A DNA stretch of 52,377 nt from CAXBMB01 sp963976695 (GCA_963976695.1 CAXBMB010000021.1:1-52377); one strand, 5' to 3'; numbered from the stretch's first letter, positions 1-8,609 are shown. Notes: a model not told the origin generated them from the letters alone. Numbers and translations: made by a program.

Positions 1-34
1 GCGCCGCTGCGGTTGCTGCTGAAGCGTCAAGCAT
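1..34 (-). CDS. Possible start of a gene cut by the left window edge
   Basis: On the minus strand an ATG at 34-32 opens a frame reading MLDASAATAAA before the window ends. A good ribosome binding site (GAGGA, five bases before the ATG) stands upstream. The gene downstream-to-upstream on the same strand, mcl1, ends at 282 behind two hairpins, so this gene would need its own promoter in the 250-base gap. Eleven residues are not enough to assign a family. The case rests on the start signal alone. Confidence 0.4.
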   Translation of the reverse strand, partial: MLDASAATAAA

Positions 35-190
35 CTCTGTCCTCGCAAACTTCACTGTTTTCTCAAAGCCGTTCGGCCGCGTTTTGCAATCCGGCGTCGC
101 CAATCAGGACCTCCGGGTAACCTGCGCCGGGATTATGGTCAAGATCGCCATTGGTCGCAGCGGTGAAGCACCTGCCGACGGGGCGGGCGC

Positions 191-230
191 AAAAAGGGCG
201 TCACCCCGAATAAAATAGTAGGTAACGCCC
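191..230 (-). terminator. Intrinsic terminator downstream of mcl1
   Basis: Read on the minus strand, GGGCGTTACC pairs with GGTGACGCCC (one G-T pair) around an A/T-rich loop and is followed directly by TTTTT. This is the layout of a rho-independent terminator. It lies about 50 bases after the mcl1 stop codon. Confidence 0.75.
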
Positions 231-243
231 ATTTCACAAGGAT

Positions 244-272
244 AAAAGTGTTTTTATTTATTTCACACTTTT
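244..272 (-). terminator. A/T-rich hairpin directly after mcl1
   Basis: AAAAGTGT at 244-251 is an exact inverted repeat of ACACTTTT at 265-272, with a loop of thymines and adenines. It begins only ten bases after the mcl1 stop and precedes the stronger terminator at 191-230. It could be a first terminator or an mRNA 3'-end stabiliser. Confidence 0.45.
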
Positions 273-281
273 TCGTGGTGA

Positions 282-1265
282 TTATTCCATCGCCGCAGCG
301 ATGGCCGCGGCCTTCTCAACCATCACCTTCGCCTGCTTGATGGAGGCGATGTCGATCAGGCGGCCATCAAGGGTGACGGCGCCCTTGCCTTGGCTTTGCG
401 CCTGGGCCATGGCCTCCAGGATACGGTTGGCCTGGGCCACCTCCGCCTCGGACGGCTGATAGATCTCGTTGGCCAGCGCAATTTGACTGGGGTGAATGGC
501 CCACTTGCCTTCACAGCCCAGCACGGCGGCCCGCCAGGCCTGGGCCTTATAGCCCTCGCTGTCGCGAATATCGCCAAAGGGGCCGTCGAGCGGTCGCAAG
601 CCATTGGCCCGGGCCGCCACCACCATGCGGGCGATGGCGTAGTGCCACATATCGCCCCAGTGGAAATCGCGCTTGCCGTCGCTCAGTTCATGGGTCAGCA
701 CGCCATAGTTGGGGTGGGGGCCGCCAATGCCGGTGGTCCGGGCCTTGGTCGAGGCGGCGTAGTCGGCGACCCCGAAGTGCAGCGATTCATTGCGGGCGCT
801 GGCGGCGGCGATTTCCTCCACGTTGGCCATGCCCAGGGCCGTTTCGATGATCATTTCGAAGCCAATGCGCTTCTTGCGCCCCACCGCGTCTTCCGCTTGG
901 GTCACCAGCATGTCCACCGCGTAAATATCGGCGGCGGTGCCGGCCTTGGGAATCATGAAGAGGTCCAGCCGTTCTCCGCCCTGCTCAACAATGTCGATGA
1001 CATCGCGGTACATGTAGTGGGTATCCAGACCGTTGATGCGGACCGAAACGGTGCGGCGCCCCCAATCCAGCTCATTCAACGCCTTGATGATGTTCTGTCG
1101 CGCCTGAACCTTGTCGTCCGGCGCCACGGCGTCTTCCAGGTCGAGGAAAACCACGTCGGCGTCACTTTCGGCGGCCTTTTCCAGAAAGCGGTAATTGCTT
1201 CCAGGCACGGCCAATTCGGAACGGTTGAGGCGCGCTGGTGCCGGTTCGATGATGGTGAAGCTCAT
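282..1265 (-). CDS. mcl1: L-malyl-CoA/beta-methylmalyl-CoA lyase (HpcH/HpaI-citrate lyase family)
   Basis: 327 aa. In the ethylmalonyl-CoA pathway and related routes this cytosolic lyase cleaves malyl-CoA to acetyl-CoA and glyoxylate, and beta-methylmalyl-CoA to propionyl-CoA and glyoxylate. Family marks are the N-terminal RSELAVPGSN, VVFLDLEDAVAPDDK near residue 45, VRINGLD with Arg76, GFEMIIETALGM with Glu141, and HFGVADYAAS with Asp168. These match the expected CoA/substrate Arg and the two acidic magnesium ligands. Length fits the family. The frame is open upstream to 1358, but the ATG at 1265 is chosen because GAGGAGAG precedes it and the family N-terminus begins there. Two hairpins follow the stop. 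Citrate lyase beta or plain malyl-CoA lyase are the alternatives; the residues favour Mcl1. The methylmalonyl-CoA mutase and MeaB genes lie about 24-30 kb away in the same window. Confidence 0.88.
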   Translation of the reverse strand: MSFTIIEPAPARLNRSELAVPGSNYRFLEKAAESDADVVFLDLEDAVAPDDKVQARQNIIKALNELDWGRRTVSVRINGLDTHYMYRDVIDIVEQGGERLDLFMIPKAGTAADIYAVDMLVTQAEDAVGRKKRIGFEMIIETALGMANVEEIAAASARNESLHFGVADYAASTKARTTGIGGPHPNYGVLTHELSDGKRDFHWGDMWHYAIARMVVAARANGLRPLDGPFGDIRDSEGYKAQAWRAAVLGCEGKWAIHPSQIALANEIYQPSEAEVAQANRILEAMAQAQSQGKGAVTLDGRLIDIASIKQAKVMVEKAAAIAAAME

Positions 1266-1460
1266 GTGGTCTCTCCTCTGTGCGAACCCGCCGTTGGCGC
1301 GCGGATTCCTGCGATCTCGACGGGGTAATCTTGACTGGGCGATGCTGGCTGGCGGCAACCGTCAGCCGAACTGTGGCAATCTTCCTAAAGTGATTTTTGG
1401 TGCGCCGCAACAAAACCCTGCGCCAAAAGCACGGTGAGAAAGAATCTATCGCACCCGCAA

Positions 1461-1506
1461 AAAAACCCGCCGACCGCGCCACGAAGGTAACGGTCGGCGG
1501 GTTTTT
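1461..1506 (-). terminator. Bidirectional terminator after xerD
   Basis: A 16-base perfect inverted repeat (arms 1461-1476 and 1491-1506, AAAAACCCGCCGACCG and its complement) with a 14-base loop ends in a T run on either strand. It lies 100 bases after the xerD stop and upstream of mcl1, so it should separate the two minus-strand genes. Confidence 0.85.
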
Positions 1507-1605
1507 CTCGCGCGGTCCGCGCCCGTCGCAAACCCAAAGCTGGCTCAAAGTTGGCCCAACTTTGGACAGCGCCGCGCGCCACCAGACAGGCCGCCCGCGC
1601 CCGGG

Positions 1606-2634
1606 TCAGCCGCCTCGGGCGACCTTGGGCAGCGCCGGAACCGGCGGCAGAGCGCCGGAGTCGCCCTCAATCGCCTTCTGCGACAGCGGGTGGCTGTGCT
1701 GCACCAGGGTCTTCAGGCGCTCGCCCAGGACATGGGTGTAGACCTGGGTGGTGGAAATATCGGCGTGGCCCAGCATCTGCTGAACCGAGCGCAGGTCAGC
1801 GCCGCGCGCCAGCAAATGGCTGGCAAAGGCGTGACGCAACACGTGGGGGGAAACATGGGAGGGGTCAATTCCCGCCGTCACCGCCAACTCCTTGAGCAGC
1901 TGCGCCACCCGATGGCGGGTCAAATGGCCGCCCCGGCTGCGCGAGGGAAACAGCCAGCGGCTGTCTTCCTTGCCCCGTTGAAAGCGAATGCGAACTTCCC
2001 GGTAGGCAATCAACGCCCGGCGGGCCGGCTCGCTGAGCGGCACCATGCGCTCCTTGTCGCCCTTGCCGGCAACCACCAACACCCGAGGATCACGGGCCAC
2101 CGAAGACAGCGTCAGGCTGACCAGTTCGGTAACCCGCAAGCCGGTGGCGTAGAGCAACTCCAGCAAGGCGACCAGTCGGCGGCCTTCCGGCCCCGGGCGC
2201 AGCCGGGCGGCGCTCAGCAGGCTGTCCACCTCTTCCTCGCTCAACACCTTCGGCAGGGTTCGGCCCTGACGGGGACTTTCCACCAGGTTGGTCGGGTCGT
2301 CGTCGCGCAGTCCCTCGCCGAAAAGAAAACGGTGGAACTGACGCAAGGCCGACAGGCGACGGGCGACGGTGCGTGACGCCATGCCCTGGGTGGTCAGGCT
2401 CGCCAGATAGTCTCGAACATCTTCCGCGCTGCCTTCTTCGGCGGCGCGCTGGCGGCCCTGCAAAAAGGCCGCGTAGTGATCGAGGTCGCGACGATAGGCG
2501 TCAAGCGTATTGCGAGATGCGCCCCGTTCGGCGACCAGCATTTCCAGGAAAGCTTCCAAATGGCGGCTTCCACTGGGCGGAATGCGGCGCCGCGACGGGC
2601 GGCTTACCGGAGATTTCATTAACATTTTGTCCAT
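1606..2634 (-). CDS. xerD: Tyrosine recombinase XerD
   Basis: 342 aa from the chosen start. XerD works with XerC at dif to resolve chromosome dimers. An N-terminal SAM-like core-binding domain covers about residues 24-110, then the catalytic domain. All the catalytic residues are visible: Arg167 (YATGLRVTEL), Lys191 (AGKGDKER), His264 and Arg267 (HVLRH), His290 (LGHADISTT) and Tyr299 (QVYTH). The start is uncertain: Met codons at 2634, 2625 and 2619 are close together and none has a clear Shine-Dalgarno. 2634 is taken because the frame further upstream overlaps the preceding gene and looks unlike the family. The location next to aroK-aroB is a common alphaproteobacterial order and supports XerD over XerC. 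Confidence 0.9.
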   Translation of the reverse strand: MDKMLMKSPVSRPSRRRIPPSGSRHLEAFLEMLVAERGASRNTLDAYRRDLDHYAAFLQGRQRAAEEGSAEDVRDYLASLTTQGMASRTVARRLSALRQFHRFLFGEGLRDDDPTNLVESPRQGRTLPKVLSEEEVDSLLSAARLRPGPEGRRLVALLELLYATGLRVTELVSLTLSSVARDPRVLVVAGKGDKERMVPLSEPARRALIAYREVRIRFQRGKEDSRWLFPSRSRGGHLTRHRVAQLLKELAVTAGIDPSHVSPHVLRHAFASHLLARGADLRSVQQMLGHADISTTQVYTHVLGERLKTLVQHSHPLSQKAIEGDSGALPPVPALPKVARGG

Positions 2635-2713
2635 TCGTCGGGAGGCCGCCAAGCCAGCAGCCTCTCCCATTACAGCGAGAGGCGCCGCGGCGCGGCGACC
2701 TCTTCCATGACAG

Positions 2714-4573
2714 CTAGAGACCCCGCAGGACGGCGGCCTCAATGGCTAGAGCGCGGGCTTCGGGGACCAGACCCAAGCGCGCGAGGGATTGCACCGCTAC
2801 ACTTAAGGCCGCCACATGGCTGTTACTAGGACCATCTTGTCCAAGCAGGCGAAGTGTCAGCAACAGGCTCTCACCTATTCGGTCCGTGGCGCTGGCCTGA
2901 ATCAGCGCGAAAACCAGGGCCGCGTCGGGCATCGGTTCCGGCAGCAGATCAGGGTCGATAAGGTCCACCCATTCCTGAGTAGTCTCTTCTTCCAGGCCCA
3001 AAAGCAAGCCCTGCAGCAGGATCTTGTCTTGCGACAGCGCCACGGGATCCTGAATCCCAGCCCCCTCGGCCCAGGCGGCGATATCCAGCGGCCGGGTTTC
3101 ATCCAGATTGGCCAGTTGAATCAACGGCCAAAGCGCGGCCAACGCCTGGGCGACCTCGGGGTTTCGCGGCGCCGACTGCCGCGCCAGCGTCAGCCAGGAT
3201 TGCGCCTCGGCGGGATAGCCCGCCACCAGCAAGGCGCGTACTGCCGGACCGGAAAACCAGTCCAACTCCGGCAGCGGCGGAATGGCGCGAATCAGCGGCG
3301 CAAGCGCCTGGCTCATCGGCAATTCAAGCCGGTCTGTCCGGGCCATGGCCAGGCTGGCGGCGACGATCTCGGCCCGCGCCGCTGCGATCTTTTGCCGCTG
3401 AGCGGTTTGAAACAGCAAGGCCCGCGCACGCGCCCCCGAGAGGTTTTCGGTCAAGCTCAGGGCGGCGGCCCGTTCGCCCTGGGTAAAGGAAACCGCTTGA
3501 TAGAGCGTCGCCAACTCGGCGGCGGGCAAGCCGCCCCGTGCGGTGGCCAGCTCGGCGAACGGCAGCCGCGCCTCGGGCGATAGCGTGGCCAGACGGGCCA
3601 GCCAGGCCAGATCACCCGGGCTGGCCTGACGCAGCGCCTGTGCGCCCGGAATGGCCCCGGCGCGCGCCAGCAGAACCTTTTCCAGCAGGTCGGCGGCGAC
3701 AAAGGACCCAGCCGGGCCGTAGCCCAGCGCCGCGTTGACCGCCTGCTCAAAATCGGCCTGGCCGTCGCCGCCTTCACGCAGCAGGTCCAGGCCCAGCACC
3801 GCCGCCGCCTCATTGTTTTGCAGCACGAGGCAGGTGATCTGCGCTTTCTGCCAGAACAGCGCGCCTTCGAAGCGCGGCAGCACATTGCGCACGATGATGC
3901 AGGCCGACTCCTGCTCGCCGGCCAGCAGGGTGGCGGCAAACCGCAGCCGAGCGATTTCCTCGCGATCATTGGCGGTCGCTGGCACCAAGCGCAGCAGTTT
4001 GTTCAGCGCGTCGGTCTCTCCGAGGCGCAACAGCGCCTGCGCCCGCAGCACCAAAAGGCTGTCGCTGATCCGCTCGTCCGGGGCGAGTTGCGGCGCCGCG
4101 GCCTCGCTCAACAGCAAGCGACGCGCCATGTCGCGCAGGCTGGCAGAGGCCAGTTCGCCTGGCAGCAGGGCCAATAGGTTTTCCACCGATCGGCGGCTGC
4201 TTCCTTGCCACAAATTCAGGCCGTAGCCCCCTTGCGCCAGCGACAGCAGTCCCACGGTTTCCGGCGCCAGGTTGGACAGCCGGTTGATCTCGATCCCGCT
4301 GCGAACCTTGATCTCGGCCTGCCGTGACTCGGATTCGGCCGCGCGCGCCTCATCGCTGCTGGGCGCGCGCGGAAACAGCGACAAGGGCGCCAGCGGATCC
4401 GAGGGGCTGGTGGCGCCGCCCTCGCCCGGCTGCTGCGCCAGCGCCGCGCCGGCCGAAAGAAAAAGAAAAGCCGCCAGCGCCGCCGCGCCGCCCACAACCG
4501 CCGGGCGCGCCCGCCGCCGGGCGGTCATCTCAACATCGTCGGCCGCACCGGAGTTACTTGGGGAAGCTGTCAT
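2714..4573 (-). CDS. Exported or membrane-anchored protein of unknown function
   Basis: 619 aa. A basic N-terminus (TARRRARP) precedes a single hydrophobic segment (residues about 25-45) ending ALAQQ, which looks like a signal peptide or anchor. The rest is rich in Ala and Leu with repeated helical stretches, suggesting a periplasmic alpha-solenoid or TPR-like fold; this is inference. I recognise no catalytic motif. I recall similar proteins next to xerD and aroK in Rhodospirillaceae, sometimes annotated as antifreeze glycopeptide polyprotein, a name with no functional value. The ATG at 4573 is chosen because AAAGG precedes it. It overlaps the 46-aa gene upstream by 20 bases, so the two are probably translationally coupled. 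Confidence 0.75.
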   Translation of the reverse strand: MTASPSNSGAADDVEMTARRRARPAVVGGAAALAAFLFLSAGAALAQQPGEGGATSPSDPLAPLSLFPRAPSSDEARAAESESRQAEIKVRSGIEINRLSNLAPETVGLLSLAQGGYGLNLWQGSSRRSVENLLALLPGELASASLRDMARRLLLSEAAAPQLAPDERISDSLLVLRAQALLRLGETDALNKLLRLVPATANDREEIARLRFAATLLAGEQESACIIVRNVLPRFEGALFWQKAQITCLVLQNNEAAAVLGLDLLREGGDGQADFEQAVNAALGYGPAGSFVAADLLEKVLLARAGAIPGAQALRQASPGDLAWLARLATLSPEARLPFAELATARGGLPAAELATLYQAVSFTQGERAAALSLTENLSGARARALLFQTAQRQKIAAARAEIVAASLAMARTDRLELPMSQALAPLIRAIPPLPELDWFSGPAVRALLVAGYPAEAQSWLTLARQSAPRNPEVAQALAALWPLIQLANLDETRPLDIAAWAEGAGIQDPVALSQDKILLQGLLLGLEEETTQEWVDLIDPDLLPEPMPDAALVFALIQASATDRIGESLLLTLRLLGQDGPSNSHVAALSVAVQSLARLGLVPEARALAIEAAVLRGL

Positions 4574-4694
4574 CTGGCAGCACCTTTTCAACGCGGGAGC
4601 TGGGCGGGGGAATATCGACCGTTAAAAGCGCCGCCGCGCCGCCCACAACCGTCAGGAGGACCAGCGAGAAGAGAAAGAGAGAAAATTTGCCCAT
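4554..4694 (-). CDS. Small single-span membrane protein, 46 aa
   Basis: A short frame runs ATG to TAA on the minus strand. It encodes a hydrophobic span (residues 4-26, FSLFLFSLVLLTVVGGAAA) followed by a tail TVDIPPPSSRVEKVLPDDSF ending PK. From memory, tails of the kind D-I-P-x-P-x-x-x-VEKVLPD-x-x-FP recur in small proteins at this locus in related alphaproteobacteria; I could not check this. GGAA lies five bases before the ATG. The stop lies inside the start region of the 619-aa exported protein, so the two probably form one translational unit. Function is unknown. A membrane partner for the exported protein is a guess. Confidence 0.7.
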   Translation of the reverse strand: MGKFSLFLFSLVLLTVVGGAAALLTVDIPPPSSRVEKVLPDDSFPK

Positions 4695-5344
4695 TGTTTC
4701 CGGAAAACCATTCCTGTTTCAGTGATGAGTTAGGCTGGATCAAGCCCGCTTTTCCTAACTCTCTATCGCGCCGGGCTCAATGCAGAAGGCGCGACGAGCC
4801 AACAAACCAAATCCGCGACCGCATTTCCAGGCTCGCACACCTGTTCCCGGCGCAGGCCAGCGCCCCCCGGCACGCAAGCCGGGCGAACAAACCAAATGGT
4901 CAAGCCGGAAGGATAACCAAGCCGAAAACCACGCCGGCGCCATCAAAAGCCGCCGAAACAGCCGCCGCAAAAATCCGCCGCCCGGATCACCGCCGCGTCA
5001 CAGCCAACCCGGCCGCTCCAATCCGAGGCTTGCTCCGGAACCGCCAACCTATGATAAGGTGCTAAAAATGGCACGATTGCGGCGAACATACCCGCGTGCT
5101 TGAAGAGACGCAACGCCACCACCAGATCAAACGGCGCACCATCGCATGGCGGAAAGGAAGAAGCCCAGCGCGGCAAACAATGTGATGGATGTCACGGCGC
5201 CAGTTCATGGCGCACCCCTCGTGGGCTTGGGTCGCTGGGCTTGGGTAGTGGGCCACTGAGCCGGCAGGTCGCCCTGGATCCGCCAGGCGCACTCTGTAGC
5301 AGGAACGAAACAGCGCCCCTGCGGCGCGACGGGTAAGGAAATTG
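4695..5344. other. Divergent intergenic region upstream of the 46-aa gene and aroK
   Basis: About 650 bases without a convincing gene. Frames here are arginine- and proline-rich and lack start signals. A possible aroK-side promoter is TTGCTC at 5030-5035, 17 bases, GATAAG at 5053-5058. On the minus strand a possible promoter for the 46-aa gene is TTGAGC, 17 bases, TAGGAA near 4755-4785. No RNA structure I could name was found. Confidence 0.4.
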
Positions 5345-5929
5345 ATGGTTAAGTCCGGCGAGCCTTCGCCTCTTGTTGCAGCGCAACCCGAGGCCCGCAC
5401 GCAGAAAGTCATTCTGGTGGGCCTCATGGGCGCCGGCAAGTCGTGCATCGGCCGTCGCCTGGCCAGCAAGCTGGGCCTGCCGTTCATCGATTCCGATACC
5501 GAAATCGAGGCCGCCGCCGGCTGCAGCGTTCCCGAATACTTTGAAAAACACGGCGAGGCCGCCTTTCGGGACGGCGAACGCGCCGTGCTGCGCCGACTTT
5601 TGACCGAGCCGCGGGCCGTCATCGTGGCGACCGGCGGCGGGGCCTTCATGAATCGGAAGACCCGGCAAGTGATCCGGCAAAACGGCGTGTCGGTTTGGCT
5701 GCGCGCCGATCTGGATCTGCTGGTTCGACGCACCAGCCGCCGCGACCATCGCCCCCTGCTCAAGACCGGCAACCCGCGCGAAATTCTCGCGCGGCTGATC
5801 GACGAACGCTACCCGGTCTACGCCAAAGCCGATCTGGTGGTGGATTCGGTCGATGGACCGCCCGATATTACCGTTACCAAAGTCCTGACCACTCTCAAAA
5901 ATTATGGAGTTGAATTTGAGCGCGTGTGA
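5345..5929 (+). CDS. aroK: Shikimate kinase
   Basis: 194 aa. Phosphorylates shikimate at the 3-hydroxyl with ATP, a cytosolic step of aromatic amino acid synthesis. The P-loop GLMGAGKS is at residues 26-33. Shikimate-binding residues Asp52 (DSDTEI), Arg75 (FRDGE) and the GGG loop (97-99) are present, as is the lid Arg136 (RPLL). The ATG at 5345 follows AAGGA at the right distance; a TTG immediately before it is ignored. A 15-20 residue N-terminal extension precedes the kinase fold. The 3' end overlaps aroB by 26 bases, so the two are co-translated. Confidence 0.96.
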   Translation: MVKSGEPSPLVAAQPEARTQKVILVGLMGAGKSCIGRRLASKLGLPFIDSDTEIEAAAGCSVPEYFEKHGEAAFRDGERAVLRRLLTEPRAVIVATGGGAFMNRKTRQVIRQNGVSVWLRADLDLLVRRTSRRDHRPLLKTGNPREILARLIDERYPVYAKADLVVDSVDGPPDITVTKVLTTLKNYGVEFERV

Positions 5930-7064
5930 GCGCCTAACCGTTGAGTTGGGCGAGAGAAGCTACGACATTCTTGTGGGGGAACAGCTTATCGCCACCGCCG
6001 GTGCGCAGCTTGCTCCGTTGCTAAAAAGCCCCCGCGTCCTGGTGGTCACCGACAGCACGGTGGCCAAGCTCCATCTGCCGGCGCTCGAGCGCAGCCTGAG
6101 CCAGGCCGGGATCGAGTCGGAAGCCTTTGTTCTGCCGGCCGGCGAAGCCACGAAGAACTTCAGCAATCTGGCCAACCTCTGCAGCCGTCTACTCGCCGCG
6201 AAGATCGACAGGGACACCCTCCTGGTGGCCCTGGGCGGCGGCGTGGTTGGCGACATCACCGGTTTCGCCGCCGCGATCCTGCTGCGCGGCATCGACTTCG
6301 TCCAGATCCCCACCACCCTGCTGGCGCAAGTCGACAGCTCGGTCGGGGGCAAGACCGGGATCAATACGCCGGAAGGAAAAAACCTGGTCGGGGCCTTCCA
6401 TCAGCCCCGCTTGGTCTTGGCCGACACCGGCGTGCTGTCCAGCTTGCCCGACCGGCAGCTAAAGGCCGGCTACGCCGAGGTGGTGAAATACGGCCTGATC
6501 AACGATCCGGCTTTCTTTTCCTGGCTGGAGGGCCACGGCCATCTGGTGGTCGAGGGCGAGAGCAACGCCTGCCGCCGCGCCGTGTTCCACGCCTGCCGGG
6601 CCAAGGCCGAAATCGTCGCCCAAGACGAGCGGGAGCGGGGTCTTCGCGCCTTGCTCAATCTGGGCCATACCTTTGGCCATGCCCTGGAGGCGGAGTGCGG
6701 CTATGGTGACGAACTGCTGCACGGCGAAGGCGTGGCCATCGGCATGCAGCTGGCCTTTGACCTGTCGGTCCAACTGGGGCATTGCCCGGCCGAGGACGCC
6801 GACCGGCTGCGCCGCCATCTGGTCGCGCTTGACCTGCCCTGTGGCTTCGGCCGGCTGCGGCAGCGCGCCTGGTCGGCGGAAATCCTGATCAACCACATGA
6901 CGAAGGACAAAAAGGTCAAGAATGGCCGCATCACCTTCGTCTTGGCCCGAGGCATCGGCCAGGCCTTCATCGCCGACGATGTTCAGCCAGAGGAGTTGGA
7001 GCGGATGCTCAACGAAGCGCTGACCGACATTCTCGACGGCAACGTCGGCTTGGCTGGAGACTGA
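5904..7064 (+). CDS. aroB: 3-dehydroquinate synthase
   Basis: 386 aa. Converts DAHP to 3-dehydroquinate, the second step of the shikimate pathway, using NAD and a divalent metal. Seen: the NAD-binding ALGGGVVGDITGFAA, PTTLLAQVDSSVGGKTGIN with active-site Lys, YAEVVKYGLI, and the metal ligands in NLGHTFGHALE and LLHGEGVAIGM. Length is usual for the family. The ATG lies within the last codons of aroK and there is no gap to the following CorC-type gene, so aroK-aroB-corC-like looks like one operon. Confidence 0.96.
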   Translation: MELNLSACERLTVELGERSYDILVGEQLIATAGAQLAPLLKSPRVLVVTDSTVAKLHLPALERSLSQAGIESEAFVLPAGEATKNFSNLANLCSRLLAAKIDRDTLLVALGGGVVGDITGFAAAILLRGIDFVQIPTTLLAQVDSSVGGKTGINTPEGKNLVGAFHQPRLVLADTGVLSSLPDRQLKAGYAEVVKYGLINDPAFFSWLEGHGHLVVEGESNACRRAVFHACRAKAEIVAQDERERGLRALLNLGHTFGHALEAECGYGDELLHGEGVAIGMQLAFDLSVQLGHCPAEDADRLRRHLVALDLPCGFGRLRQRAWSAEILINHMTKDKKVKNGRITFVLARGIGQAFIADDVQPEELERMLNEALTDILDGNVGLAGD

Positions 7065-7070
7065 TTGATC

Positions 7071-8492
7071 ATGACCCTCCCCGCCGCCGCGCAAAAAATT
7101 ACCGACCTTGCGCCGCCGACCCCTCCCGCCGACCCCGCGCCGCTGGACAGACTGCTCAGCAGCCTTGCCGTTTTCGACGGCGCGATCTTGATTACCTTGC
7201 TGGCGATTGTTCTGCTGCTGTTTCTTTCCGGCTTCTTTTCCGGCTCGGAAACCGCGCTCACCGCAGCCTCGCGGGTGCGCATGCACCGCCTGGAGCTTGA
7301 GGGCAACCGGCGCGCCGGACTGGTCAACCGGCTGTGGCTGCAAAAGGAACGGATGATCGGCGCCATCCTGCTGGGCAACAACCTGGTGAACATCTTGGCC
7401 TCGGCGCTGGCCACCAGCCTGCTGATCACGCTGTTTGGCGAAGCCGGCGTGGTCTACGCCACCCTGGCCATGACCGTGATGGTGCTGATCTTCTCCGAGG
7501 TGCTGCCGAAGACCTATGCGCTGCAGGACCCGGAGCTTACCGCCTTGCGCGTCGCGCCGATCATGCGGGTGATGGTTTTTCTGCTGGCGCCCTTTACCCG
7601 ACTGGTGCAGCTGGTGGTTTCCGCCACCTTGCGGCTGTTCGGCATGCACATCGAGACCACCTACGGATCCGACCAGTGGGAAGAGGTGCTGCGCGGCGCG
7701 ATCGAGCTGCACAAGGGCGAAGGCAGCGACGAGGAAAACCGGCGGGAAAGCGAGATGCTCAGTTCGATCCTCGATCTGGATCGGGTCGATGTCTCGGAGA
7801 TCATGGTGCACCGCTCCAAGGTGGTTACCATCAATATCGATCTGCCCAACGAGAAGATTATCGAGGCCGTGTTGGCCAGCCCCCACACCCGCCTGCCGCT
7901 GTGGCGCGACGAACCCGACAACATCATCGGCGTGCTGCACGCCAAGGCGCTGTTCCGCGATGTGCGCGGTAACGAAGGCAATCTGGAAAAACTGGATTTT
8001 CTCAAAACCGCCGCCGCGCCCTGGTTTATTCCCGAAACCACCAACCTGCTGATCCAGTTGCAGGCCTTCCGCCACCGCAAGGAGCACTTCGCCATCGTCG
8101 TCGACGAGTATGGCGAGATGCTGGGGGTGGTCACCCTGGAAGACATTCTGGAGGAAATCGTCGGCGACATCTCGGACGAGCATGACGAGAAGGTGGACGG
8201 GGTGGAGATTCTCCCGGATGGCTCGGCGGTGGTGGACGGTACGGTTACCATCCGCGACCTCAACCGGCATTACGGCTGGCGCTTGCCCGACGATGAAGCC
8301 GCGACCGTCGCCGGCTTGATCCTCTATGAATCCCGTCGCATCCCCGAAGTGGGGCAATCCTTCGCCTTCCATGGCTTTCGCTTCGAAGTTCTCGGCCGGC
8401 AACGCCACCAGATCACCTTGATCAAGATGACCGAACTGGCCCCATCCAACGCCTCCGACACACCGACCTCGGCGGCGGCCAACGGCGGTTAG
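7071..8492 (+). CDS. CNNM/CorC-HlyC family membrane protein (DUF21, CBS pair, CorC_HlyC)
   Basis: 473 aa. A hydrophobic DUF21 domain (about residues 40-200, several spans, with SGFFSGSETALTAAS) is followed by two CBS motifs (about 230-350, with FAIVVDEYGEMLGVVTLEDILEE) and a C-terminal CorC_HlyC domain (about 370-455). Members are linked to magnesium or cobalt efflux and are often misnamed hemolysins. The ATG at 7071 follows the aroB stop by six bases. The position after aroB is conserved in many alphaproteobacteria. Substrate cannot be told from the sequence. Confidence 0.88.
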   Translation: MTLPAAAQKITDLAPPTPPADPAPLDRLLSSLAVFDGAILITLLAIVLLLFLSGFFSGSETALTAASRVRMHRLELEGNRRAGLVNRLWLQKERMIGAILLGNNLVNILASALATSLLITLFGEAGVVYATLAMTVMVLIFSEVLPKTYALQDPELTALRVAPIMRVMVFLLAPFTRLVQLVVSATLRLFGMHIETTYGSDQWEEVLRGAIELHKGEGSDEENRRESEMLSSILDLDRVDVSEIMVHRSKVVTINIDLPNEKIIEAVLASPHTRLPLWRDEPDNIIGVLHAKALFRDVRGNEGNLEKLDFLKTAAAPWFIPETTNLLIQLQAFRHRKEHFAIVVDEYGEMLGVVTLEDILEEIVGDISDEHDEKVDGVEILPDGSAVVDGTVTIRDLNRHYGWRLPDDEAATVAGLILYESRRIPEVGQSFAFHGFRFEVLGRQRHQITLIKMTELAPSNASDTPTSAAANGG

Positions 8493-8499
8493 CGCCCGC

Positions 8500-8537
8500 A
8501 AAAAAACGCGCCGGCGGCGGTGCAAACCGCCGGCCCC
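8500..8537 (-). terminator. Hairpin with a T run only on the minus strand
   Basis: A GC-rich hairpin (GGCGGT-GCAA-ACCGCC core, extended by a CCGG arm) sits after the CorC-type gene. On the plus strand it lacks a T run, but on the minus strand it is followed by seven thymines (8501-8507 region). No minus-strand gene was found upstream that would use it. Confidence 0.4.
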
Positions 8538-8580
8538 ACGGAAAGCGACAAAAGCAATCTTCTTATCCCCAAGGCCTTTC

Positions 8581-8609
8581 TTGACCCCCGACGCGGCCCT
8601 TGCCACACT
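8581..8609 (+). promoter_or_regulatory. Probable promoter of the two-CBS protein gene
   Basis: TTGACC at 8581-8586, a 17-base spacer and CACACT at 8604-8609 give a good -35 and a weak -10. The predicted start near 8616 leaves about 53 bases before the ATG at 8669. Confidence 0.4.

Noticed and set aside
390..1328. Long open frame opposite mcl1 (312 codons, plus strand)
   Set aside because: It mirrors the mcl1 coding frame, has a His/Gly/Val-rich composition typical of antisense frames in GC-rich DNA and lacks a ribosome site.
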